Of a stretch of 36,999 nt of DNA, positions 1 to 7,758 are shown one piece after another; position 1 is the first letter of the stretch; each line of letters opens with the position of its first letter. Source of the DNA: Bacteroidota bacterium (lineage in GTDB: Bacteria > Bacteroidota > Bacteroidia > NS11-12g > UBA9320); the NCBI GenBank assembly GCA_024679565.1, contig JAIBDD010000026.1:1-36999 (forward strand). Direction: 5' to 3'. The translations under genes were made by a program, and so were the position numbers. The notes below the pieces were generated by a model, which was not told the DNA's origin, ran no database searches, and was given only the letters and a program-made list of their open reading frames with translations.

Positions 1-126
1 ATAAAAAGTTAAATCAAAATTTTTTGAAATTTCTTTTATAAAATCATAAATAAATGTTTCAGATATTGAGATATTGGTATGACTAAAGTAACCTAGTTTT
101 ATTTGTGATTTTATTTTATTTGTCAT
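1..126 (-). CDS. Glycosyltransferase, N-terminal fragment (cut by window edge)
   Basis: An open frame starts at ATG 126-124 and runs off the left edge, giving 42 residues with no stop. The N-terminus has a short basic stretch, then GYFSHTNISISETFIYDF, which resembles the first beta strand and the SETFI helix of GT-B (family 4-like) glycosyltransferases. It would be the next gene of the polysaccharide operon, 161 bp downstream of the GT2 gene. Only the N-terminus is visible, so family and sugar specificity are inferred from one motif. Confidence 0.6.
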   Translation of the reverse strand, partial: MTNKIKSQIKLGYFSHTNISISETFIYDFIKEISKNFDLTFY

Positions 127-287
127 ATAAAAATCCGTTTTAAATACAGAATACTTGAAAAGTATTTTAACTTGTATAGATTGGAACGTGTAAAAATTAA
201 GATTTTTTAATGATATTGAATATCACTAAAAAAGTATAGTAATAAGTTCATTTTATTAGAGGTATATTTTCAGATAATGACATAAAT

Positions 288-1250
288 CTAAATATTCCTA
301 AGTTTAAAAATAGACTTTGATAATATTTTAAAAAGTCTGTATAAGTCCATACCAAATTGAATCAAAACTGACTTATTGAAATAACGAATACCAAAATAAT
401 GAACTCCAATAACATATGCATACAAAACTCTGTCCATCCTCTTATCTTGAGATCCATACCATTTTATAACACCCAAACGTTCTCTAATAGCTCCAATAAT
501 TTGATTATCAGAAATTGAATAATCAGCTTCTTTTAACAAGTTAATTTGTTTTTCTAAGACTATAAGATGATAAAAGTACATTGTAGTAAAATTTTTACTC
601 ATACTTCCTTTATGAATCCTAATCCCTACATCAGCGGTAGAGCATTTTCCAAACCTATACCCTTGTAGTTTACAACGAAACCAGTAATCCAAATCTTCAC
701 AGCTTCTCAAGTTTCGATCAAAAAGGCCTATGTCTTCAACCACCTTTTTTTTTAGTATAATACTAGATGCTGATCCACTGCAAGGATCTCCAGCTATAAA
801 TGCATAAATATTATTTGTGTTTTTATTTGAGAAATTAATACGTTTTGGCTTACTAGTATTATCGTCATAAAATTCGAAGTATTCTGAATAAACTATATCC
901 GCATCTTCTTTTTCCAAAACTAAAAGTTGATTACTGATTTTTTCACTTTCCCAAACATCGTCCGCATCTAAGAACGAGATGTATTCGCCTTTTGCATTCT
1001 CTAATCCTTCATTCCTTGCTGAAGATAATCCTCCATTCTTTTTGTAAAAGTACTTAACCTTATCTGGTCCATACTTATTTACAAGCTTAGATATTATTTC
1101 TTTTGAATTATCTGTTGACCCATCATCTATTATGATACATTCTATATTTTTATAATATTGATTCATAACTGAATTTACACATTCCGTTATGTACTGAGCA
1201 TAATTATACAAAGGGATAATAACAGATACTAATTTTTTATTTTTACCCAT
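288..1250 (-). CDS. Glycosyltransferase family 2
   Basis: This is a 320-aa GT-A glycosyltransferase that probably transfers one sugar from a nucleotide donor onto a growing surface glycan at the cytoplasmic membrane face. The N-terminus SVIIPLYNYAQYITECVNSV is the classic GT2 start. DDGS (residues 42-45) and DADD (95-98) are the nucleotide- and metal-binding motifs. NGGLSSARNEG (72-82) is also typical. The C-terminal third is basic and less conserved. The ATG overlaps the end of the GT10 gene by 22 bp, which supports co-translation within the operon. Donor and acceptor cannot be read from the sequence. The family assignment is secure. Confidence 0.9.
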   Translation of the reverse strand: MGKNKKLVSVIIPLYNYAQYITECVNSVMNQYYKNIECIIIDDGSTDNSKEIISKLVNKYGPDKVKYFYKKNGGLSSARNEGLENAKGEYISFLDADDVWESEKISNQLLVLEKEDADIVYSEYFEFYDDNTSKPKRINFSNKNTNNIYAFIAGDPCSGSASSIILKKKVVEDIGLFDRNLRSCEDLDYWFRCKLQGYRFGKCSTADVGIRIHKGSMSKNFTTMYFYHLIVLEKQINLLKEADYSISDNQIIGAIRERLGVIKWYGSQDKRMDRVLYAYVIGVHYFGIRYFNKSVLIQFGMDLYRLFKILSKSIFKLRNI

Positions 1251-2176
1251 TTTAATAAATTAGTTAAAAATGAGTTTCCGTTTTCTGGAAAATAATTTTT
1301 GCTTAAGAGTATTTTATTATCACTATTTCTGATTTCTGGCATCTCATTTATTACTTTCGAAATGCTAGGAAAGAACTGGTAATTGTCTAAAACTAGATTT
1401 CTTGCTTGAATGATACTTTCCATATTTTTTTCCCACATTTTGTTTTCAATTGCATTGTTAATAATCTCAATAGCTTCGGGGATATTATTTATGTCAATCT
1501 GAATAAATGAATCCTCTGGAAAATATTCTGAAATATTTGTGCACCCATAGTATATAGGCATAGAATAAGACAAATAACAGTCTGCTATCTTTTCAGTCCA
1601 ATAGTCCTTTACACTTGTATTTTCAATAGCCAAAGAATATTTATAATCTCTTAATCCATCATACTTGTCTGCGATATATTGATATCCTTTTCCAAATAGG
1701 TCAAACGAAATATTATTTTTTAATTCATATAAAAATTTGAGTCGTAAGTCATGTCCTGGAAGTGTATTCTTAGTACTAGTTATACAAGAGATTAAATGTT
1801 TCTTAGATGAAAATTCAGGTTCTTCGTTTTTAAGTTGGTCATAAGACTTATTAATAAACCATGGGATACATGGTTGATGATTAATTACATGGTCATCCGT
1901 TGATTCAAATTGGGTTAAAACTGTTCCAAATTGGCTAAAAGAATTGGGTAGCCAATTATATCTACTATTTGGAGGCTCTTGAGTTAACAATATTGCATTC
2001 TCTTTAGCACAAGATAAATTGTAATCTTTTGTAACGAAACCCAACACAACTACATAATCATATTTAGAATCCAGATCCTCAGTAAATTGAAAATCATTCC
2101 ACTTATAATCAAAATTTAAAGTCTGTCGCTTTAGGTTTATAAAATCCCAATCTTTAATTATTAATACAATTTTCAT
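1229..2176 (-). CDS. Glycosyltransferase family 10 (alpha-1,3-fucosyltransferase-like)
   Basis: A 315-aa protein with the GT10 C-terminal donor-binding pattern: YKYSLAIENTS, then DYWTEKIADCYLSYSMPIYYG (W to Y), then the NISEYFPEDSFI segment. In known GT10 enzymes this region binds GDP-fucose. The N-terminal half (TQEPPNSRYNWLP, later LFGKGY) is also GT10-like. The same operon encodes Gmd and Fcl, which make GDP-L-fucose, so a fucosyltransferase role is well supported by context. The start overlaps the stop of the upstream methyltransferase gene by 4 bp (ATGA type). The linkage and acceptor are unknown. A related donor such as GDP-heptose is possible in this family. Confidence 0.85.
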   Translation of the reverse strand: MKIVLIIKDWDFINLKRQTLNFDYKWNDFQFTEDLDSKYDYVVVLGFVTKDYNLSCAKENAILLTQEPPNSRYNWLPNSFSQFGTVLTQFESTDDHVINHQPCIPWFINKSYDQLKNEEPEFSSKKHLISCITSTKNTLPGHDLRLKFLYELKNNISFDLFGKGYQYIADKYDGLRDYKYSLAIENTSVKDYWTEKIADCYLSYSMPIYYGCTNISEYFPEDSFIQIDINNIPEAIEIINNAIENKMWEKNMESIIQARNLVLDNYQFFPSISKVINEMPEIRNSDNKILLSKNYFPENGNSFLTNLLKWVKIKN

Positions 2177-3006
2177 TTCACTTTAAACAATAAATTTTTA
2201 AGCCATTTCTTTGTGATAAAGTGTGCTTTTTTTAAATCCAAAAAAACATTAAACAACCTGAGTCTTATTTTTGAATCCCTGCTTGCAATAATCCAACCTC
2301 TAAGATCAGAAGTGGGTTTTACATCTATAGCAAAACCACTTTTTATTAACTTTTCTTTGATTTGGGTCAGAGTATAATTCTTCTCCAAATCGAAATGATA
2401 AAGTAGAACCATATTTTGAATCTTCTTCAAACCGTTACTTGACAAATTCATTATTATATCTATTTCTGCTCCCTCACAATTAAATTTAATTAGTTTAATC
2501 GTTTCAATTTTATTGTTGACCAAAAACTTGTCCAAATTTATAGAAGATACCTCTTCATATGTTGATCCAAAATCATGAACAACACTATGGCCCCAATTCC
2601 CTTCTTTTTCATCATGGTATAACTTAATTGTTGTGTTATCCTTTGATGTCATTGCTCTATGAACTACTGTAAATGCCTGTAAATCATTTTTTTTCACATT
2701 CTTCTCAAGAATATCAAAAGTTTCTTTAGATGCTTCAAAACAAAAAAATCTAAGTTTATCCATTGTAATATGATTTAACATTAACGAAAAGCATCCAATG
2801 TGGGCTCCTACATCTATTATAACGTCGTTTTTTTTGAATGTTAAATATTTAATCTCTGGAAGGTAAATATCTTCTTCGAAACTATGAGCTATAACTTTTT
2901 CGTCTGATGAATCTTTTCTAAAACTAACTATGTAGTCAAATTTTGTAATTTCTGAAATCATTTTCATTGGGTTTTTATTGGTATTTTCTAAATCTACAAT
3001 GTCCAA
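2173..3006 (-). CDS. FkbM family methyltransferase
   Basis: A SAM-dependent methyltransferase, up to 277 aa, of the FkbM (Methyltransf_21) type; in glycan clusters these usually O-methylate sugars. DVIIDVGAHIGCFSLML is the SAM-binding motif I, CFEASKETFDIL follows as motif II, and IKLIKFNCEGAEIDII is the FkbM-specific D/N-x-EG segment. The longest frame begins with TTG at 3006. Internal ATGs at 2967 and 2961 (residues 14 and 16) are alternative starts. It is followed directly by the GT10 gene with a 4-bp overlap. The upstream 254 bp hold a relic of an acyltransferase. The modified sugar is unknown. Confidence 0.85.
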   Translation of the reverse strand: MDIVDLENTNKNPMKMISEITKFDYIVSFRKDSSDEKVIAHSFEEDIYLPEIKYLTFKKNDVIIDVGAHIGCFSLMLNHITMDKLRFFCFEASKETFDILEKNVKKNDLQAFTVVHRAMTSKDNTTIKLYHDEKEGNWGHSVVHDFGSTYEEVSSINLDKFLVNNKIETIKLIKFNCEGAEIDIIMNLSSNGLKKIQNMVLLYHFDLEKNYTLTQIKEKLIKSGFAIDVKPTSDLRGWIIASRDSKIRLRLFNVFLDLKKAHFITKKWLKNLLFKVK

Positions 3007-3102
3007 GCGAATATTGTGAGTCGAATCATCCCTTAAAACTTCTGTTTATAAAAATTAAATCACTTCCCATCCTTTGATTGAATTTAAATCTTCTTAAAAG
3101 TT

Positions 3103-3219
3103 TTAGTCTAATAAAGTAATATTCAGTTTGAGAATTGGCCGTTCAACGTATTTGTATAAAAACAGGTTAGCAAAACTCTCTAACAGCACTAATGCGATAG
3201 CTATAAATCTCAATTCATT
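3103..3219 (-). pseudogene. Relic of an acyltransferase-3 family gene (C-terminus only)
   Basis: A 38-codon minus-strand frame between two stops has no usable start. It reads as a membrane helix, RFIAIALVLLESFANLFLY, followed by KYVERPILKLN and a stop. A last transmembrane helix ending in a (V/I)E(R/K)P motif is typical of the C-terminus of OafA-type sugar O-acyltransferases. It lies in the 254-bp gap between the two methyltransferase genes in the same orientation. I read it as what is left after deletion of an O-acetyltransferase gene. The match is short, so this is a moderate call. Confidence 0.5.
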
Positions 3220-3260
3220 TTAGTATAGTACTTGGCATTTTGTTGATGTTTTGCTTTCTT

Positions 3261-4073
3261 CTACACCGATGTTCTATACCATTGCTTCGGTAAATGAATA
3301 GATGGATTGTTAACTACATTGTCACTGTCCAAGGGAGTAGGAAAAGTGCCCGCATATCCTTTGTTTTGGACTCTATCATTTCTATAGAATGTAAATTCAG
3401 CTAAAGGTGGGATGTCTACACCATCATAAGTATGAATTGGAGCGTAATTGTTGGGGTGAACGTGCACACAGGTATGAGTTTCAAATAGTTTGCTAAACAC
3501 TGCATTTGCTTGAGCATAAAAGCTTGGAATCCATAAGTTTTGAAGATTATGAAACTCAACTATTATAACCCGAAAGCGCTTTAGTAGCTCATTGGATACA
3601 TTTAAAAACGCAAAATACTCCCAGCCTTCTATATCCATCTGCAGCATTAGGTCTCCATCTTTAGATATATTGGATTGATTCACCCATGTATCAAGTGTAA
3701 TAAAGTCTTTGTTGTTAGTAACACCAATAAATTTGGAAATGAAACTATATCTATCCTTACTCGCATTTATATTAAGTTCTGCTATAGCTTTGTCAGCAAG
3801 AAGTAAGTTCATCCCTCTATCCAAACAGTGATACTCAAAATCCGTAATCGCATACACCCCGGGGCTAATACACGCTTCTATTCCATCTAAATCATCCGGC
3901 ACCAAATATCCGCCGTCATCAGTAGGACCCAATCTGACTAAAGATTTATCCGTCTTGATAGGATGCAATCTGTCAATCAACTGTAGAACTTCTGATTTTG
4001 TTTTGGATTGAATACGTATTTGTGTCTTTGACAGCAAGAAGTAATCAATGACTGTTTTTATTAATTTTTTCAT
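3261..4073 (-). CDS. FkbM-like methyltransferase next to wzt
   Basis: A 270-aa protein with an FkbM-like core. The N-terminus has LGPTDDGGYLVPDDL and ACISPGVYAITDFEYHCLD, where a SAM pocket would lie. LMLQMDIEGWEYFAF matches the K-x-D-x-EG-x-E motif of FkbM proteins, and IIVEFH follows. SAM motif I is less canonical than in the neighbouring FkbM gene, so catalysis is inferred. The gene starts 104 bp downstream of the wzt stop. Because the Wzt here has a C-terminal carbohydrate-binding-type domain, this enzyme could place a terminal methyl group that Wzt recognises; that is context only. Confidence 0.75.
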   Translation of the reverse strand: MKKLIKTVIDYFLLSKTQIRIQSKTKSEVLQLIDRLHPIKTDKSLVRLGPTDDGGYLVPDDLDGIEACISPGVYAITDFEYHCLDRGMNLLLADKAIAELNINASKDRYSFISKFIGVTNNKDFITLDTWVNQSNISKDGDLMLQMDIEGWEYFAFLNVSNELLKRFRVIIVEFHNLQNLWIPSFYAQANAVFSKLFETHTCVHVHPNNYAPIHTYDGVDIPPLAEFTFYRNDRVQNKGYAGTFPTPLDSDNVVNNPSIHLPKQWYRTSV

Positions 4074-4177
4074 ACGTAATTGACTTTTTAACGATAATAA
4101 TGTGGAGTATTCGAAAGGCTTTATTTCAAATTTTATTAAAAATTTGAATATGACTGTAACTTACTTTTACTACGTCT

Positions 4178-5476
4178 TCAATTATTTAATTTTTCGGTAC
4201 TCCAATCAATGGGCAAGGTTAATTCACCATTATATGTTTGACCTATTATCATTCTTCCATACAGACCGTTTTCGGCAAATTCTAGAGGCAAAATTATGTC
4301 ATGAATTAAATGTTTACCTGTGATAGAAAATGTGGGTTGTACATAATATCTATTTCCTCCTACAAACAAATCACTTGGCATAGTAATGCTCAAGCAATAC
4401 CTTCCCATTTCTAATTCTTCTCCCATGATTTTCTTTTCGTTTCTGAAACTTGTACTAAGCAATACCATACTTTCAGTATAGATATTTACTACAAACTGAA
4501 ACGTTGGTAAATCATTTGTTACTTCAATTTGCATTTTTATTTCGAGAGGATATCCATTGAAGAAGCTATTGCCAACTTGTTTTGTACCATTTTGCCAGAA
4601 AGAAATATCCTCTAAACTAAACTTGCAGTCATCTAAATTAACCGTTCTTTTTATTTCATTGGCTGATAAGAATGAATTTTCATCGATGTTTAAATATTCT
4701 TCAATAATATCTTTGGTAGGGCCAATATTCTGAATTTGTCCATTTTTCATTAAAATACATTTGGCACATAATGATTCTATAGAGCCCAAGTTGTGACTCA
4801 CAAACAATACCGTTCGACCGCCTTTACCTGATACATCCTTCATCTTACCGATAGCTTTCTTTTGAAACTCAGCATCTCCAACAGCAAGCACTTCGTCTAC
4901 GATGAGTATTTCAGGTTCTAAATGTGCTGCTATCGCGAAACCTAACCGAACGGTCATACCCGAAGAATATCTTTTGACAGGTGTATCGATGTATTTTGCT
5001 ATTCCTGAAAACTCTACTATTTCATCTAGCTTCTCATTAATCTCTTTTCGAGTCATTCCCATGATTGTGCCATTCATGTAAATATTCTCTCTACCAGTCA
5101 TTTCTGGGTGAAAACCAGTCCCTACTTCTAAAAGAGCAGCAATTCGCCCTTTAGCCTTTATGGTGCCAGTTGTAGGACCTGTGACTTTAGACAATAGTTT
5201 TAACAATGTGGATTTACCGGCACCATTTTTTCCAATTATCCCTACAATTTCACCTTGATTTATATTAAAATTTAAGTCTTTTAGAGCCCACACGAATTCA
5301 CCACCTTTTTTAGTTCGATCGTTTACCTCACCCATTCTTAAATATGGATCTGGTTTACCCCTTAGTTTAGCCCACCACCTATTGAGATCTTTCGATATTG
5401 TTCCTGAGCCAATTTCTCCCAATCGATATTGCTTACTAACATCTTTAACTTCTATTGCTACGTTCTCAGCATTCAT
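4178..5476 (-). CDS. wzt: Polysaccharide ABC exporter ATP-binding protein (Wzt type)
   Basis: A 432-aa ATPase of a polysaccharide exporter at the inner face of the cytoplasmic membrane. Walker A GKNGAGKST is at residues 82-90, the ABC signature SSGM at 171-174 and Walker B EILIVDEVL at 189-197; a switch histidine (SHNLG) follows. Residues from about 270 to 425 form an extra beta-rich domain, as in Wzt proteins that recognise the modified non-reducing end of their glycan. KpsT-type ATPases of about 220 aa lack it. The gene starts 4 bp after the permease gene, so the two are clearly one unit. Confidence 0.92.
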   Translation of the reverse strand: MNAENVAIEVKDVSKQYRLGEIGSGTISKDLNRWWAKLRGKPDPYLRMGEVNDRTKKGGEFVWALKDLNFNINQGEIVGIIGKNGAGKSTLLKLLSKVTGPTTGTIKAKGRIAALLEVGTGFHPEMTGRENIYMNGTIMGMTRKEINEKLDEIVEFSGIAKYIDTPVKRYSSGMTVRLGFAIAAHLEPEILIVDEVLAVGDAEFQKKAIGKMKDVSGKGGRTVLFVSHNLGSIESLCAKCILMKNGQIQNIGPTKDIIEEYLNIDENSFLSANEIKRTVNLDDCKFSLEDISFWQNGTKQVGNSFFNGYPLEIKMQIEVTNDLPTFQFVVNIYTESMVLLSTSFRNEKKIMGEELEMGRYCLSITMPSDLFVGGNRYYVQPTFSITGKHLIHDIILPLEFAENGLYGRMIIGQTYNGELTLPIDWSTEKLNN

Positions 5477-5480
5477 AATT

Positions 5481-6350
5481 TTATACAGTATCTATAAAGT
5501 TTTGTTCAGTCTTATTAAAAATATATGTGCCCAAGAGTAACAAAATAAGAGTAGATAGGGTACTGTAAAGCAGTAGCATTGAAGAAAAGCTACCTGACCC
5601 CAAGAATCCATATCTAAATGTTTCAATAATCCCTGTCATAGGGTTAAGTTGAATAAAAATTTTGTACTTTTCGGGCATTGTAGATAATGGATAAATGACC
5701 GGAGTAGCATACATTAATAATTGAATTCCAAATTGCAATAAAAAAACAAGGTCTCGATATTTAGTTGTTAGCGATGTAATCATCATACCTAAACCTAGCC
5801 CAAGACCTGCCATTAAACCGACGAGTAAAGGCAGAAGTAGTGCAACAGAATTTAACGAGATTGAATCTTCTCCAGATATTAAATAATAGCTTAAGAAACC
5901 AAAAAACAATAGCAGCTGTATTGTAAACTTAATAAGGTTAGACGAAACAATGGACAATGGAGTAATGATTCTAGGAAAGTAAACTTTTCCAAAAATCTGT
6001 TGATTGTCTTTAAACGTCGTAGAAACCTTGTTAAAACTATCAGCAAAGTAATTCCAAATTGTTACTCCCGATAAGTAAAACAAAACTTTTGGGACCCCAT
6101 CAGTTGATAAACCAGCAATATTTCCAAAAACAAAAACGTATACCAGAGTAGTGAAAATAGGCTGAATAAAAAACCAAATTGGACCTAGAATAGTCTGTTT
6201 GTAGTAGGTAACAAAGTCTCTTTTTACAAACATCATGAGTAAATCTTTATAACCCCAAACCTCTTTTAGGTTTAATACCATCAATGGCCTCGATGGTTTA
6301 ATTATGGTAGTCCAGGTTTTATCTTCTTTTATTGTAATTCGTTTTTTCAA
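5481..6350 (-). CDS. wzm: Polysaccharide ABC exporter permease (Wzm type)
   Basis: A 289-aa ABC-2 type permease that forms the membrane channel with the adjacent Wzt. The N-terminal half contains FVKRDFVTYYKQTILGPIWF, the conserved cytoplasmic segment before the first helix in this family. About six transmembrane helices follow (for example IFTTLVYVFVFGNIAGL and LLFFGFLSYYLI), with NPMTGIIETFRYGFLG near the C-terminus. The frame opens with TTG at 6350, 11 bp after the fcl stop. No ATG precedes the conserved N-terminus, so TTG is the likely start. Confidence 0.92.
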   Translation of the reverse strand: MKKRITIKEDKTWTTIIKPSRPLMVLNLKEVWGYKDLLMMFVKRDFVTYYKQTILGPIWFFIQPIFTTLVYVFVFGNIAGLSTDGVPKVLFYLSGVTIWNYFADSFNKVSTTFKDNQQIFGKVYFPRIITPLSIVSSNLIKFTIQLLLFFGFLSYYLISGEDSISLNSVALLLPLLVGLMAGLGLGLGMMITSLTTKYRDLVFLLQFGIQLLMYATPVIYPLSTMPEKYKIFIQLNPMTGIIETFRYGFLGSGSFSSMLLLYSTLSTLILLLLGTYIFNKTEQNFIDTV

Positions 6351-6361
6351 TTTTTTGATAT

Positions 6362-7447
6362 CTAATCCTTTTTATAATGCTCTTTATACACAGTAGTTAT
6401 CCCGTCTGACAGTTTAATTTTGCTCGTCCACCCTTTGTCATTCAGCAATGCACTATCCATCAACTTTCGCATTGTTCCGTCTGGTTTGTCTGTATTCTGT
6501 ATCAATTCTCCTTCAAAACCAACAATGTCTTTTATCATTAAAGCTAAATCACCGATACTAATCTCGTCTCCCGATCCTACATTTAGAAACTGCCATTCGT
6601 CATAGTTTTGCATGACGAAAAGACTCGCATCGGCTAAGTCGTCTACGTGCATAAACTCACGGAGTGGTTTTCCTGAGCCCCAGATCTCTATAGCGGTTGG
6701 GGTGTTTGGGGTGTTTGGGTGTTGGGTTGCTTCGCTTTTGGCGTGTTGAATGCCGTAAGAAGCAAGAGCTGCAAGTATTTCTTCTTCATTAGATGTGCCA
6801 AAGATTTCTTTTATGGGATTTTTGTTTAAGTCGTTTCGAATTCCATCCCAATCACCGTTTTCTAAATACTTTCCTAGATGAAATTTTCTTAATAATGCAG
6901 GCAGTACATGAGAATTTTCTAGATTGTAATTGTCATTTGGACCATACAAGTTGGTGGGCATTACCGCCGTGAAATTGCATCCGTATTGGCGTGCATAGTT
7001 CTCTACTATCTTGATGCCTGCTATTTTAGCTATGGCATACGGTTCGTTGGTTTGCTCCAATAGACCCGTTAATAAATGCTCTTCCTTCATCGGCTGAGGT
7101 GCATTTTTAGGATAGATGCATGAGGAGCCCAAGAATAAGAGTTTTTTTACTTTATGAACATAACTTTGATGAATGACATTGTTTTGTATCATCAAGTTAT
7201 CGTACAAGAACTGACCTCTGTAAATGTTATTCGCTTGAATCCCCCCAACCTTAGCGGCAGCAAGAAACACATATTCTGGTTTTTCTATTTCAAAGAACGC
7301 TGCTACTTGATGCGTATCACGTAAGTCAAGCTCTTTTGAGGTGCGAGTAACTATATTGATATATCCTTCCGCTTCTAGCTTTCGGAGGATGGCAGAGCCG
7401 ACCATGCCTCGATGGCCGGCAATATATATCCTACTGTTTTTATTCAT
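6362..7447 (-). CDS. fcl: GDP-L-fucose synthase
   Basis: This short-chain dehydrogenase/reductase converts GDP-4-keto-6-deoxymannose to GDP-L-fucose (epimerisation, then NADPH reduction). The N-terminus YIAGHRGMVGSAI is the nucleotide-binding Gly motif, SSCIYP carries the active-site Ser/Cys, and EPYAIAKIAG is the YxxxK motif. I start it at ATG 7447 (361 aa); the frame is open to 7480, but the extra 11 residues are not family-like. Between ALASYGIQ and AIEIWGSGKP lies a 16-residue Thr/Pro/Asn/Gln-rich insert whose DNA (6696-6748) resembles repeat DNA upstream. It directly follows gmd apart from a 311-bp repeat-filled gap. Confidence 0.93.
   Translation of the reverse strand: MNKNSRIYIAGHRGMVGSAILRKLEAEGYINIVTRTSKELDLRDTHQVAAFFEIEKPEYVFLAAAKVGGIQANNIYRGQFLYDNLMIQNNVIHQSYVHKVKKLLFLGSSCIYPKNAPQPMKEEHLLTGLLEQTNEPYAIAKIAGIKIVENYARQYGCNFTAVMPTNLYGPNDNYNLENSHVLPALLRKFHLGKYLENGDWDGIRNDLNKNPIKEIFGTSNEEEILAALASYGIQHAKSEATQHPNTPNTPTAIEIWGSGKPLREFMHVDDLADASLFVMQNYDEWQFLNVGSGDEISIGDLALMIKDIVGFEGELIQNTDKPDGTMRKLMDSALLNDKGWTSKIKLSDGITTVYKEHYKKD
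6696..6748 (-). repeat. In-frame repeat-like insertion inside fcl
   Basis: On the minus strand this stretch contains an AAAAGCGAAGCAACC-like word followed by three imperfect ACCCCAAAC units. The same words, AAAAGCGAAGCG and CCACCCAAT-type runs, fill the intergenic repeat at 7545-7757, and GCGAAGCGTCCTAAT occurs inverted after 21119. Its length keeps the fcl frame open. It encodes a low-complexity loop (HAKSEATQHPNTPNTPT) just before the conserved IWGSGKPLREF segment. Confidence 0.6.
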
Positions 7448-7490
7448 AGCTTTGGTTTTTAGAAAAATCACAATTCTCAATTCGGCACGC

Positions 7491-7538
7491 AGGCATGCCT
7501 CGGTGGCCTGCGATGTAGATTTTAGATGATTTGTTCAT
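7491..7538 (-). pseudogene. Duplicated 5' end of an fcl gene (relic)
   Basis: On minus, ATG at 7538 opens MNKSSKIYIAGHRGM and then loses similarity. The intact fcl begins MNKNSRIYIAGHRGM at 7447. The two DNA copies differ at many third positions, so this looks like the start of a different fcl allele rather than a recent tandem duplication. It is probably a scar from replacement of fcl by recombination. About 15 codons remain. Confidence 0.7.
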
Positions 7539-7544
7539 TGATGT

Positions 7545-7757
7545 TGGCCTATTGGGTGGTTGGCGAGTTAGCGTATTGGGTTGTTAGCTGGTTAGCAAAA
7601 AACGCAGCGATCTAGAGCGTAGCGACTAAAAGCGAAGAATCCCAAAGCGAAGCGACCTAATTAGCGAAGCGTCCTAAAAGTATAACGACCCAAAGCGAAG
7701 CGACCTAATCGCTAAAAGCGAAGCGTCCAAATAACCTAACCACCCAATACGCTAATC
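7545..7757. repeat. Intergenic GCGAAGCG repeat cluster with inverted flanks
   Basis: About 210 bp upstream of fcl and downstream of gmd. The centre has at least five imperfect units built on AAAGCGAAGCGACCTAA. The two flanks are inverted relative to each other: TTAGCGTATTGGGT near the left end and ACCCAATACGCTAA near the right end. Related words occur inside fcl, at 9190-9240 and at 21119-21165. No coding frame is convincing. It may fold into a long imperfect hairpin. Confidence 0.65.
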
Positions 7758-7758
7758 G

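Noticed and set aside
4125-4148. Perfect AT-only hairpin downstream of wzt as terminator
   Set aside because: TTCAAATTTT-ATTA-AAAATTTGAA has almost no GC pairs and lies within an operon; it is likely chance in AT-rich DNA.
7545-7757. CRISPR-like or VNTR array
   Set aside because: The units are imperfect and of variable length, there are no distinct spacers, and the flanks are inverted.
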